Positions 34,890 through 44,684 are shown, counted from the stretch's first letter. The stretch: DNA of 64,000 nucleotides from Palsa-504 sp963739615 (GCA_963739615.1 CAVUBD010000032.1:1-64000), one strand, 5' to 3'. The notes: generated by a model from the sequence alone, not told the origin. Program-made: numbers and translations.

Positions 34890-36944
34890 TCAGTGGTGCT
34901 GGCGGGGCCTGGTGCGCCGGGCGGCGGGGTTGAGGTGCCCTGAGCTGGTGATGCGGGCACGGCAGCCTGCCTCGGTGGCAGGGGTCCAGGGGATGCACAG
35001 CCTGCGGCCTGGGCTGCGGCGGGCGTCCAGCTGCCCGGTTTCGATCCAGTAGTAGACGACGCCGGGGCTGCAGCCGAGCCGGCGGGCTGCCTCAGCGACG
35101 CTGATCTCGGTGCCGCGGTAGGGAGAGGGGGCGGGGATCTGGTAGGCGTGGCGGACCCACTGGACGGCGTTGATGTCGAACGGGCGGCCCGCGCCGGTGA
35201 GGTATCCGCGCTGGGTGAAGGATGGCGACCAGGCCGGTGTTGCTGGTGACGGGGCCGAGTTCGCGGATCAGCTCGGTGGCCGGGGCAGGCGTGGGGGCGG
35301 GCACTCCGGTGGGCCTGGGGCGGTCGATGACGAGTTCGTCGGCGGCTCCGGTGTGCCAGCGGATCCCGATCCGGGCCTTGGCGCGGTCGGCTTCGGGCAG
35401 CAAGGTGACGTCGGCGATCAGGGTGCGCAGCAGCCGTTTGCGGTCGCGCGGGGTGGTGGTGGCGGCGTGCCACAGCGCGGGCAGGCCGGCGGCGAGCCTG
35501 GCCAGGCTGTCCCGGTCCGGTAGCGGCGGCAGGGCGGCCTGGGCGGCTTGCAGGGCCTGCCCGGCGTCGGCGAGCGCGGCGAGCCTGGCTTCCCACCGGG
35601 CCTCCAGGGTGCGGGCGACCAGCCGGTTCTCCGGCTCGACCTGGCTGAAGGCCCGCTCGGCGCGGTCGGCCTCATACCGGGCACGCTCAACGGCCAGCTC
35701 GGCTGCGCGGCCGGCCCGCTGGTGCTGGCTGGCCACCTCACCAGCGGCGGCGAGCGCGAGCGTGACCTGCTCCGGGAGTCAGCGCGTCCAGCAGCGCGCC
35801 CGGCGACGGCGTCGTCGACCACGTGCGCGGCGATGCCGCGGCAGCCGGGGGTTTTCTTGCCGTCGCGGTGGGAGTGGCATTCATAGCTGGCCCGGTCATC
35901 GCCGTGGTAGTTTGCGGCCACCGGCCCGCCGCAGCCGCCGCAGAGGATGATCCCCTGGCACAGCGCGGTGCCTTCCCGCACTGGCCGGCCGCCGCCCCCG
36001 GTGTGGTTGGCGGCCAGCCGCGCCTCGATCGCCAGGTACTCCTCCCAGGTGATGTAGCCGGGGTGATGATCTTTGATCAGCACCGGCCACTGCGCGCGGG
36101 GCAGGTCTGCTGTCACCGTGCGCACGTTCCCGTCGGCGTCGATTTTCTTGCGGGTCACGCACCGGCCGTAAACGTAGGCGCCGGCGTAGGCGGGATTCTT
36201 CAGCACCTGCAGCACCCGGTGGTGGGTCAGCGGCGCCCAGCGCAGCTGCCCGGCCCAGGCGCCGCCGTAGGCGCGCTGGGGGAACTTGCGGCCGGCGAAC
36301 GCCGCCACGACGCCGTAAGCCGACCCGGCCGCGAGAAAGCAGGCGAAGATGTCAGCGACGGCGGCCCGGACCTCGGCATCGGGGTCGGTCACCGTCACGC
36401 CGTCGTCGTCGTAGACCAGCCCGACCGGCAGCGGGGCACGCAGCTCGCCGCGTTCGGCGGCGGCCCGCTTGGCCGCCTGCAGCCGCCCGGCCATGATGTG
36501 CAGCTCCGCCTGGCTCATCGTGGATTTCAGGCCCAGCACCAGCCAGTCGTTGAAATCCGACAGGTCGTAGACCCCGTCGCTGTCGATGAGCAGCGTACCG
36601 GTCAGCCGGGCCATCTCCGCCAGCCGGGCCAGGTCCGCGTTCGACCGGCCCAGCCGGGAGATCTCCAGCCCGAACACCGCCCCGATCTCGCCCAGGCACA
36701 CCCGCGACATCAGCTCCCGGAACCCCTGCCGGTGCGCCGCCGACGTCCCGGACAGCCCCAGGTCCCGGTCGATCACCTCCACATCCCGCGGTGCCCAGCC
36801 CAGCGCCACCGCAGTGTCGGCCAGCGCGTACTGCCGCAGCGTCGACTCGGTGTGCTCGCGGACCTGCATCAGGGTCGATTGCCGCAGGTAGATTAGCGCC
36901 GTCCTGGCCCGGTGCCCGCCGGTGATCTTGTGCTCGCCGTTCAC
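34890..36944 (-). pseudogene. Large serine recombinase, frameshifted
   Basis: GTG 36944 has GGGAGG 5 bases before it. The resolvase domain (ALIYLRQSTLMQVREHTEST with the catalytic Ser, GLEISRLGRSNADLARLAEM), the recombinase domain (LKNPAYAGAYVYGR) and the zinc ribbon (CGGCGGPV, then CHSHRDGKKTPGCRGI) are in frame to about 35780. After that, two nearby one-base shifts lead to PEQVTLALAAAGEVASQHQR and the coiled coil, and a third near 35222 leads to RGYLTGAGRPFDINAVQWVR and LGCSPGVVYYWIETGQ. It would catalyse site-specific integration if intact; it is probably dead. Confidence 0.88.
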
Positions 36945-37038
36945 GCATGCCTCCCAGCGCGCAGATCGTCATGCCGGCCACGGCCGCCACCGCCTCCGCC
37001 CGCGCGGGGCCGGCCAGCATGACGGCGGCGGGCACCGG

Positions 37039-37392
37039 CTACTCCAGTTCCCGGCGGGCCAGCAACTCGGCGTTGACCGCCGAGATCTCCGCCAGCACCG
37101 CCTCGACCTCGGCGCCGCGCTGCAGGTAGCGGCGCACCACCGCGGCCAGGGCAGCGGGAACGTACCGTGCCCGGCCGCGGCCAGCCGGGCGCGGGGTGAA
37201 GTAGGCATACGGGCCGTGCGGCTCCCCGTCCGCGCACCGGCAGCCAGCCCTGCCGCACCGACGCGATTGCTCGGTCAGCGACCCGGCCAGCACCTGCTGC
37301 ACGTCCCCCAGCCGCGCGGCCAGCGCCCGCCGCCGTGCCCGCAGCTGCCGGGCCGACAGCCGCGCGAGATCGTCGTTGTGTGTATTCATCAC
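37039..37392 (-). CDS. DUF6788 family protein
   Basis: 117 residues, basic and helical: DDLARLSARQLRARRRALAA, a Cys-containing centre RRCGRAGCRCADGEPHGPYA and a second helix AALAAVVRRYLQRGAEVEAV. The Cys cluster suggests a small zinc site. Members repeatedly accompany serine recombinases in actinobacterial mobile elements, and here the gene lies directly upstream of one. An accessory DNA-binding role is an inference. The start is ATG 37392 or the adjacent ATG 37389. Confidence 0.72.
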   Translation of the reverse strand: MMNTHNDDLARLSARQLRARRRALAARLGDVQQVLAGSLTEQSRRCGRAGCRCADGEPHGPYAYFTPRPAGRGRARYVPAALAAVVRRYLQRGAEVEAVLAEISAVNAELLARRELE

Positions 37393-37422
37393 ACAAGATA
37401 ATGCCGTGACCAGCCACCAGGA

Positions 37423-37680
37423 TCAACGACCCTGCAATGAACGGATCAGCGTGTCGAGCGCGGCCAGGCCCTCCGCCGACACCCGGCACTCCAGCGGGGC
37501 CGGGCCGCGGTCTGTCCACGACTCGCGCACCGTCACGCGGCCCAGCTCAGCGCTCTCGCCGACCAGCACCACCGCGCCGGCCCGGCGCTTGGCGAACAAG
37601 ACCTCCAGCCGCTGCCCGCTCAGCGGATGAAACGGATGCGTGATAAGAACAGAACCCGAAAGCTCCCTGGAAGCAACGGC
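37423..37680 (-). CDS. DUF5372 family protein
   Basis: The core VLITHPFHPLSGQRLEVLFA, then VTVRESWTDRGPAP and LAALDTLIRSL, matches DUF5372, another small gene found with recombinase-DUF6788 modules. No ATG or GTG is available inside the element upstream of ITHPFHP. The frame is open into the interrupted intron gene to 37785, so either a rare start is used or the start was lost on insertion. The stop is followed 30 bases later by DUF6788. Confidence 0.65.
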   Translation of the reverse strand, partial: AVASRELSGSVLITHPFHPLSGQRLEVLFAKRRAGAVVLVGESAELGRVTVRESWTDRGPAPLECRVSAEGLAALDTLIRSLQGR

Positions 37681-37694
37681 ACTATGCCGCCTCC

Positions 37695-38143
37695 GCTGCG
37701 ATACCGAGCGGGCGCTGCCGCCCGTCCGGCTTCGGTATGTACACCCGGCGAGAAGGGCTCGCCCGGTAGGCACCGCTGCGGACACGGCGGAGCAGGTCTT
37801 CGAGGTTGGCTCGCAGATCCTGCCCGTAGGCGTCCCACGTCACCTGATCGATCCCCGGCGCGGCCTTCGGGTTGATCCCCGCATAGGCCGCCCACAGGCG
37901 ATCCAGGCCGACGTGATGCAGCAGCGCGGTGAACCGTGCGTCCTTGTCCCTTCGTGCTACCTCTCGCACACGGTCCAGCCCGCTTGGCACGCCTTGCCCG
38001 GCACTGCGTCCGGGGCGTGTCGACCTGGCCGTGTTCCCCTCGGCCAACCCCCTTCCCTCCACCACCTCCGCGACCGGTCCCCCGGCCTTGTTCGGCGGCT
38101 TCGCCGGTACTACGAGGTTGTCTGACTTCCCGCGCCCGTTCAT
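37695..38143 (-). pseudogene. ltrA: Group II intron reverse transcriptase, N-terminal part
   Basis: The frame runs MNGRGKSDNLVVPAKPPNKA, DKDARFTALLHHVGLDRLWA, NPKAAPGIDQVTWDAYGQDL and SRRVYIPKPDGRQRPLGIAA. This is the RT-0 region of intron-encoded proteins with the KAAPGIDQ signature. It is cut after PLGIAA by the serine-recombinase element and stops a few codons later. Confidence 0.88.
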
Positions 38144-38908
38144 CTCAGGCGTACCGCCTCAGCGTTCCCTGAGCGGCCCGCCCGGTGATCACCCAGGCGG
38201 GCGGGCGCGGGACCTCCCGGTTCTCGCGCATGGAGGTTCCGTGCATGCACAGGGTCTTTGACCGCGCGGGGCCCGCCAGCAACTCGCGATAACGCCGCTG
38301 GCGGTGTTGCCTTCCGGCTTCGTAGACAGCGTCGGCACCCCGGACTCTGTGATTACGCGGCTCAATAGCCTGGCCTGCACGTGCCGCTACCGACGCTTCG
38401 CCTGCACCCTCACGGGCACCGGCGCACGGCTCGCGGTCATCGTGGTTCGCTAGACCTTCGATGCAGAGCTCTTCCATCTCCTCCTCCATGCCGGTTTATC
38501 CCGGCGCACCTACGAAGCGATCCGACTTCCCGCGCCCGTCCATCCGGGGATTACCGCCGCAGCGTTCCCCCGGCGTCCCGCCCGCAGACCACGCGGACGG
38601 GAGAGCGCGGGACCTCCCGGTTCTCGCGCACGAAGGTTCCGCACATGCCATGGATCTCTGACCGCGCGGGGCCCCCAGGCGGCTCGCGATAGCGCCGCCA
38701 GGGGTATTGCCTTCCGCCCTGCCGACAGCGCCGGCACCCCGGGTTCCTGCATTTCGCGGCTCAATAGCCCGGCCTGCACGTGCCCCTGTCAACGCTTCAC
38801 TCCGCCCCTCGCGGGACGCAGCGCATGACTCGGGGTCACCGTGGGTCGCTAGCCCTTCGGCGTGGAGCTCTTCCATCTCCTCCTTCGTGCCGGTTTATCC
38901 CGGCGCAC
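38111..38908 (-). repeat. Tandem duplication of the intron 5' region, two ~399-base copies
   Basis: 38510-38908 and 38111-38509 align along their whole length with moderate divergence. Each begins (minus strand) with GTGCGCCGGGATAAACCGGC and ends with the intron protein start MNGRGKSD or MDGRGKSD. The outer copy breaks at about the tenth residue of its protein, where the inner GTGCG begins. Confidence 0.85.
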
Positions 38909-39098
38909 CGGCAGCTGCAGTTCGTAGCGTTGGTCACGTTGACCCAGGTCAGGGCTGTGGCAGTTGAGCCAGGACAGCTGGTATCGGGAAGTAGTGACCG
39001 GGTGAGATCGCCGGGACCCTGCCAGGCCGCTGCATCGCCTGCGAGGCAAGGGAATCAGAAGGCGGCTGCTGCGTTCGTGACGGTTTGCGGGACACAAC

Positions 39099-40505
39099 AT
39101 GAACACGGCAGCCGCTGCTGCCGCGCTACCCTGCGATCGCGCCGCTGACCTGGCCGGACCCTCATCTGAGGACGTCGAGGCCAGAGCGGGGCGGCTGCGG
39201 GAGGAACTGCGGGCCCGGATTGCCGGGTGCTTCCCGCGACACGAGTCCCGCGCCAGCGCCAGCGCCCTGACCGGCGGGCTGCTGACGGAGCTGGAAGACC
39301 GCAGCTGCTGGAGCATCGCCGGAGCGGCCGGGCATCCCGGCCCATCCCGGCTCCGTCACCTGCTGTCGCGGGGAGCCCGGGACGAGCAGCAGGTGCTGGA
39401 TGCGGCCGCCGCCCGGGCGGCCGGGCAGCCCGACGACGGTGCCGCCGTGCTTGTCATCGGCGAGACCTCCGGCGAGAAGGCCTCCGCCGCCACGGCCGGC
39501 GCCGCCCGCCAGTATTGCGGCAGCCCCGGCTGCGTGAGAATCTGCCAGGTCGCCGTCACAGCCACGGTCGCCTCCGGCCGCGGACATGCGCTCCCCGGGC
39601 AGGGCCCTGTTACCTGCCCGGGGAGGAGCGGGCCGCCGATGAGGAACACCGCGAGCTGGCCGGCGTGCCCGAAGAGGTCATGTTCGCCGCTAAACCCCAG
39701 CTCGCCGGCGAGCTGCTGCGCCACGCCGCCCGCACTGGCGCCGTTGCGCACCGGGTGGCGGGCGACGAGGTGCACGGCGGAGCCGGGCTGCGCCGCCTCA
39801 CCCGCAGCCCGGGCACGGGATACGTGATGGCCGTCCGCGGCAGCCACGCCGTCACCACCAGCCCCGGCACCACGATGACCGTCACCGCCGCCGCCAGATT
39901 GCTCAGAGCACGGCACTGGCAGCGGATGCGGACCGGCTCGGGCAGCAAAGGCGCCAAGGACTACAATGGGGCGATCGTGCAGGTCAAGCCCGGCGACACC
40001 CCCGGCGGCCAGGCCGGCGAGCACGATGACGGGCACAGCTGCCCGCTGCTGCGCAGACACCGCTATACCGGCACCATCTCCTGTTTCCGCTGCCGGAACC
40101 GCACCGGCGTGCCCCTGGCCGGCCTAATCGAGGCGGCGGTCAGGCGGTGGCGGACCGAAGAGGATCACCAGCCGGGCAAGCAGGCCGCCGGCCCGGACTC
40201 CGGACAGGCCCGAACGTGGACCTCCTGGCACCGCTGGACCGCCCTGTGCCTGACCGCCTGCGCCTTCCCGGCCCTCACCACCTGTGCTCCTGCACGCCAC
40301 CAGCACCCCATCGCCCAGCCAGGAGCAGCTGATCCCGGTCACCATCCCCGAACTGCTCCGCCTGACCCGCGGCACCGTCATCCCCGCCCCCCGCCGCGAC
40401 CGCACCCACCGTGATGCCCGGTCACACCGGCGCCGGCACCACCAATACCAAGCTCAGCAAGCCCACCACCGCTGGCACGCCTACACCGACACCGTCCCCA
40501 CCTAA
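39099..40505 (+). pseudogene. IS701-family transposase, frameshifted, first catalytic Asp lost
   Basis: Three frames together give an IS701-type DDE transposase: RIAGCFPRHESRASASALTG, CWSIAGAAGHPGPSRLRHLL and GAARQYCGSPGCVRICQVAV; then after a shift near 39600 EVMFAAKPQLAGELLRHAAR, HRVAGDEVHG and VRRWRTEEDHQ; and after about 40285 LIPVTIPELLRLTRG. The first catalytic motif, normally VIDET, reads VIGETS, an Asp to Gly change. It is inactive for three separate reasons. Confidence 0.82.
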
Positions 40506-40892
40506 CGAACCACAGCTGCCGTAATAGAGCCACCACCCTCAGGGCCAACGATGCGAGCAGAGTTGCCGTCCTTGCTGAGACGCCATTTCCCCAGGGAAGT
40601 CCCACCAGCGACTCCTGTCCTATGCCAGCCGACCCGAGGTACCTACGGGCACTGCGGTGCCTCAAATCCGATGGCGAGCACCGCCGCCGTGACCGGCCAG
40701 TAAGTCCGAGGCATTATAGTCCCGCCCGGCGCGGCCATCCATGACCATCGGCGCAGGTCACGGCAGCGGAATACCTCAACTTTGCGGCAAAAGATCCACC
40801 ACATGCCCAAATATCCCTGACAGTGTCTCAACTTCCTTGGTGTATGTCCGGTGACAGGCATCTCGGCCCGCTATGACGCCTCTGACCTGGGC

Positions 40893-41117
40893 GGGCCTTT
40901 TTAAGTGGCAAAGAGTTGGGGTGGCGAGCGTCATCGAAGTCGGCCCGCCACAGCGTTCGCCGCATGATCTGCCAGTCGACGCACCCTGGCGAATGCCGCG
41001 CTGAATCTATCGATAGTCCTGGTAGACGCCGTGTCATCCGTCGGCACGGGCCAACTCAAGTGGCAAAACGACCGAACGGGCCGCGTTTGCTGGCAACGGG
41101 CCGACTTACGTGTCGCC
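40893..41117 (+). repeat. Four dispersed copies of a GGGCC-N8-TGGCAA-like motif
   Basis: Copies start at 40893 (GGGCCTTTTTAAGTGGCAAA), 41048 (GGGCCAACTCAAGTGGCAAA), 41078 (GGGCCGCGTTTGCTGGCAA) and 41098 (GGGCCGACTTACGTGTCGCC). All have the same orientation. Confidence 0.6.
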
Positions 41118-41883
41118 GGACAGTGTAGAACACCAAGAACGTCTTCTGCCTCCTACGTACCTGTAGGTTCTCACCAAGGATGTCGCTTCAGGTCCTGCTG
41201 AGCTGCGGATCTGCCGGGTTCTCATCGGTCTGTCGTCGGCTTCCTTCTCATGTACTTGTCGTTTTCCTCGGCGGCGAGGCGCTCAGACGGCTACCGGAGA
41301 TGCGCTGCGGATACCATCAGCTAGGCTCATGATTGTCACAGAGAGTGATCGGTGGCAGCCGCTTCAGGCAGTGAGGCAGCCGCATATCGATCTGGCGCAA
41401 GCCGTCGGCGACCACCGGGCAAAGGCGGTCCGAGCGGTATTGCGCGTGGTGAGACCGCTCAAGTGCTAACTGACGCAAGCGGCAGGTCGGCGGACCGAAG
41501 CCGGGCGGCTGCCATGGGCCGGAGGCCAGGCGGCGGCCGTTGGCCGTGCCGGGCTGGCCGACGAGGCCTGCTAGGGAGCGCGTACTCGCTCGCGCGACAG
41601 GGCGTAATGGATAGCCCCCCGTTCATTGAGAATCTTTGCGGACCACCTATCTGAGAGTGCGCAGGTCACGGACGCAGGGCGGCTGACCTGCGCCGGCGCG
41701 GCGGGGGAGCCCAAGCTGGCTCCGCTCCGCCGGGCGTCCGTTCGGGGTTCCCCTTACGGACGCCGCGACCTTGGCTGGGTGGTCCGCGCGGCCCGCGCTG
41801 CTTACCTGGCCGCCTTGGCCCCGAAGAGTTCCGCTGCCCTGGCGTGCGCGGCGCCGGTGCACCTGGAGCGCTTGCGGCCCGGG

Positions 41884-41917
41884 GTCAACCCGGGGGTGGA
41901 GATCGGTGTCAACCCGG
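41884..41917 (+). promoter_or_regulatory. Direct repeat of GTCAACCCGG, 24 bases apart
   Basis: GTCAACCCGG occurs at 41884-41893 and 41908-41917, about two helical turns apart, 55-90 bases before the first gene of a histidine-kinase operon. A response-regulator dimer site is plausible. Confidence 0.4.
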
Positions 41918-41971
41918 ACTCCCGCCCGTGGGCTGACGCCCCGGAGGGGTGCCGCGCGGCACGCTGACGGC

Positions 41972-42508
41972 ATGAACATCAACATGTACGTGATCAACGC
42001 AATCCTCGTCCTGATGGTCGTCCGCCAGATCCGCGAGCACTCCCTGGACCTGCGGTCCCTGGCCGTCCCGGTGCTGGCTGTTGGCGCCGCCGCGGTCATG
42101 TTCCTGCACGCGGTGCCGGCCGGCGGCAGCGACATCGCGCTGGAGCTGCTCGGCGTGTCGGCCGGCGCGGCCATGGGCGCGGTCGGCGGCCTGGCCACCC
42201 GGCTGCGCCGCGGCGCCGACGGCCGGGCGCTGGGCCGCGCCGGCGCGCTGGCGGCCGGCATGTGGGTCGCCGGGGTCGGGGGCCGGATGGCCTTCGTGTT
42301 CGCCGCCACGCACGGCGCCGGCCCGGCGATCGGCCGGTTCAGCATCGCGCACCACATCACCGGCTCTGGTGCCTGGGTGGCGGCGCTGGTCATGATGGCC
42401 CTGGCCGACGTGCTGACCCGGCTGGCCGTGGTCTGGCTGCGCGGCCGCCGCCTGGCCGCCGCCCCGGTGGCCGCCCCGGCGCTCATCCCGGCCGGCACCC
42501 ATGCCTGA
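41972..42508 (+). CDS. Integral membrane protein upstream of a two-component system
   Basis: 178 residues with about five membrane segments: MYVINAILVLMVVRQIREHS, then LAVPVLAVGAAAVMFLHAVP and GVSAGAAMGAVGGLATRLRR with a basic loop, MWVAGVGGRMAFVFAATHG and WVAALVMMALADVLTRLAVV. The arrangement recalls DUF1453/CcdC-like proteins. It overlaps or abuts the kinase gene, so it may modulate or report to the kinase. No clear ribosome-binding site precedes ATG 41972; ATG 41984 is an alternative. Confidence 0.75.
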   Translation: MNINMYVINAILVLMVVRQIREHSLDLRSLAVPVLAVGAAAVMFLHAVPAGGSDIALELLGVSAGAAMGAVGGLATRLRRGADGRALGRAGALAAGMWVAGVGGRMAFVFAATHGAGPAIGRFSIAHHITGSGAWVAALVMMALADVLTRLAVVWLRGRRLAAAPVAAPALIPAGTHA

Positions 42509-42545
42509 TCTGGTATCCGGGCCCGCCGCGAGCCAGACTGTGCCT

Positions 42546-43850
42546 ATGAAGGCACGGCTGGCAGCGGCGGGCCTTATTCATGGCGCCGCGCGGCCCGGGC
42601 CGGCTCCTGCCGCGGCCGGGGCCGGGGAGCCCGTTTCGGCCCGGGTGGCGCAGGCGCGATCCCGGGCGCGTGAGCGCGGTGACGCCCAGCGGCAGGCGCT
42701 GTGGCCGCTGGGCTGGGCGTTCATCGCGATCGTGGTGACGGCGAGTGTGCAGGCTCATCCCGCCCCGGGTCTGCGGGGTGCCGGCCTGGGCGTGACACTG
42801 GCGCTGGCCGTTTACGCGGTCGCGGTCGCGACCGCGGTCACGCCCGGCTGGGCGCGGCGCGGGCTGGCCGCGCAGGCCGTCGTGATCGGGCTGATCGGCG
42901 GGGCCGGGGTGACGCTGGCCGCCTGGCAGCCGCACGGCCCGGTCGAGCTGGCCGCGCCCGTGGGAGTCTGGATCGCCGCGGTCAGGCTCCCACTCGCTCT
43001 GGCCGCCGCCGCGGCGGGAGCGATCACGGCCGCGCTCGCCGTGGCCGTGGGCCTGACGGAGCACCCGCCGGTCCCCTCGGCCATCACCGCGACGCTGGTG
43101 TGCCTGCTGCTGGCGGTGACGGGCCAGTTCATCCGCCGTGGCCGGGCGAGCCAGGACCGCACCGAGCTGCTGATGGCCCAGCTCCAGGACGCACGCGAGG
43201 GCGAGGCCGCCGCGGCGGCGCTGGCCGAGCGCAGCCGCATCGCCGGGGAGCTGCACGACGTGCTCGCCCACTCGCTGTCCGGCCTGGCCATCCAGCTGCA
43301 GGGCGCCCGCAAGCTCGCCGGCCGCGAACAGGTCAGCGATGGCCTGCGCGCCGCGATCGAGCGGTCAGCCGAGCTGGCCAGGGCGGGACTGGCCGACGCG
43401 CGGCAAGCCGTCAGCGCGCTGCGCGGCGACCGGCTGCCCACCGTGGACCAGCTGAGCGCCCTGGTCGAGGGTTTCCGCCGCGACACCGGGACACAGGCCA
43501 CCGTGCGGATCGACGGGACACCCCGGCCGCTGCCCGCCGAGGCCGGCCTGGCGCTGTTCCGCGGCGCCCAGGAGGCGCTGACCAACATCGCCCGCTACGC
43601 ACCCGGTGCCACTACTGCCGTCACCGTGAGCTACCAGGCCGGGCGCACCGTGGTCACCGTCGAAGATCACGCCCGCCCCTCAGCTGCCAGTCCCGGCGCG
43701 GCCGCGGAGCCCGGATCTCCCCTCTTCGCCGATGCGGGCGGCGGGCATGGCCTGACGGCGATGCGCGAGCGAGCCCAGCGGGCCGGCGGCACCGCCCGGG
43801 CCGGGCCGACCGCCGGCGGGTGGCTGGTCGAGCTGGAGGTGCCCGCGTGA
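42546..43850 (+). CDS. NarL-type sensor histidine kinase
   Basis: About 434 residues. A cluster of membrane helices (about residues 45-190) is followed by the HisKA_3 dimerisation motif ERSRIAGELHDVLAHSLSGL with the phospho-accepting His, and a HATPase domain with FRGAQEALTNIARYAP (N-box) and GGGHGLTAMRERAQRAGG (G-box). There is no large sensor domain, so it may sense membrane stress or its membrane partner. ATG 42546 has CAGACT 6 bases upstream and no Shine-Dalgarno; ATG 42501, overlapping the previous gene, is the alternative. Confidence 0.9.
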   Translation: MKARLAAAGLIHGAARPGPAPAAAGAGEPVSARVAQARSRARERGDAQRQALWPLGWAFIAIVVTASVQAHPAPGLRGAGLGVTLALAVYAVAVATAVTPGWARRGLAAQAVVIGLIGGAGVTLAAWQPHGPVELAAPVGVWIAAVRLPLALAAAAAGAITAALAVAVGLTEHPPVPSAITATLVCLLLAVTGQFIRRGRASQDRTELLMAQLQDAREGEAAAAALAERSRIAGELHDVLAHSLSGLAIQLQGARKLAGREQVSDGLRAAIERSAELARAGLADARQAVSALRGDRLPTVDQLSALVEGFRRDTGTQATVRIDGTPRPLPAEAGLALFRGAQEALTNIARYAPGATTAVTVSYQAGRTVVTVEDHARPSAASPGAAAEPGSPLFADAGGGHGLTAMRERAQRAGGTARAGPTAGGWLVELEVPA

Positions 43851-44530
43851 CGGACACACCTGAGCCAGGCACCATCCGGGTCCTGATCGCCGATGATCAG
43901 CGGGTCGTGCGCGAGGGGCTGAACATGCTGGTCGGACTCATCGACGATGTCCAGGTCGTCGGCACGGCCTGTGACGGAGCCGAGGCGGTGCGCCTGGCCG
44001 AGGACCGCCGCCCGGACGTGGTCCTGATGGACCTGCGCATGCCGGGGACCGACGGCATCGCCGCGACGGCGGACCTGCGGGAGCGGCTGCCGGCCGCCCG
44101 GGTCCTGGTCCTGACCACCTACGCCGACCAGGACGCGATCGTGCCCGCGCTGCAGGCCGGAGCGCGGGGCTACCTGACCAAGGACGCCAGCGCCGAGCAG
44201 ATCGAAACCGCGATCCGGGCGGTCCACGCCGGGCAGACCCATCTCGACCCCGCCGTCCAGGAACGCCTCGTGGCCGCGGTCATCAGCCACCCGCCGCCCG
44301 CGGACCCGGCCGGCCCCGGGGACAAACCGCCCGATGGGCTCACCGCCCGCGAGGCCGAGGTGCTCGCCCTCCTCGCATCGGGGCTGAGCAACACCGAGAT
44401 CGCCCAGCGCCTCTACCTCACCAACGCGACGGTAAAGACCCACATCAACCGGATCTTCGCCAAGACCGGAGCCCGCGACCGCGCCCAGGCCGTCCGGTAC
44501 GCCTACCAGCACCGCCTGGCAGCAAGCTGA
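43847..44530 (+). CDS. NarL/LuxR-type response regulator
   Basis: 227 residues. GTG 43847 overlaps the kinase stop as GTGA. The receiver domain has IRVLIADDQRVVREGLNMLV, the phosphorylated Asp in DVVLMDLRMPGTDGIAA and the Lys in GYLTKDASAEQIE. The C-terminal HTH is LTAREAEVLALLASGLSNTE, then IAQRLYLTNATVKTHINRIF. It is the cognate partner of the upstream kinase. Its target genes cannot be deduced, apart from likely autoregulation via the direct repeat at 41884. Confidence 0.95.
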   Translation: MTDTPEPGTIRVLIADDQRVVREGLNMLVGLIDDVQVVGTACDGAEAVRLAEDRRPDVVLMDLRMPGTDGIAATADLRERLPAARVLVLTTYADQDAIVPALQAGARGYLTKDASAEQIETAIRAVHAGQTHLDPAVQERLVAAVISHPPPADPAGPGDKPPDGLTAREAEVLALLASGLSNTEIAQRLYLTNATVKTHINRIFAKTGARDRAQAVRYAYQHRLAAS

Positions 44531-44684
44531 CCAGCACCCGGCCGGACCGGATGCGCGCCCAGATTCTCACCGGACGGGGGAACTGCGGGTCTGCGCCAGC
44601 TGCTACGCCCGGGCACGGGCACTCGCCTGCGCCCGGTGCGGCCACGTCCGTCCGGCGTGCACCAGGGACGCCGAGGGCAAGCCG

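Larger units (their letters stand above)
34796..37694 (-). mobile_element. Serine-recombinase element with DUF5372 and DUF6788 genes
   Basis: The intron protein frame breaks between PLGIAA (minus strand, ending at 37695) and LEDKILQ (from 34795). Joining the flanks restores GCAGCCTTGGAGG and the family sequence GIAALEDK exactly, so the element inserted cleanly with no or a one- to two-base duplication, as expected for a serine recombinase. Inside are three leftward genes: DUF5372, DUF6788 and the recombinase. No terminal inverted repeats were noticed. Confidence 0.8.
33693..38908 (-). mobile_element. Group II intron, interrupted by a serine-recombinase element
   Basis: On the minus strand the element begins with GTGCGCCGGG at 38908, the group II 5' consensus. 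It encodes a multi-domain intron protein and ends near CTACCGCGAC at 33693. Domain V is recognisable at 33731-33765, followed by a domain VI-like hairpin. A second GTGCG start at 38509 shows that the 5' portion is duplicated. The intron protein is broken by a 2.9-kb insertion and a frameshift, so autonomous mobility is lost; splicing with a protein supplied in trans remains possible. Confidence 0.85.
40506..41971. other. Long gene-free stretch with short repeats
   Basis: No supported gene on either strand. It contains a cluster of GGGCC-N8-TGGCAA-like motifs (40893-41117) and, near its end, a direct repeat that may control the downstream two-component operon. Confidence 0.55.

Noticed and set aside
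41352..41967. Two rightward frames of about 100 codons before the kinase operon
   Set aside because: No motifs, no starts with signals and low-complexity composition.
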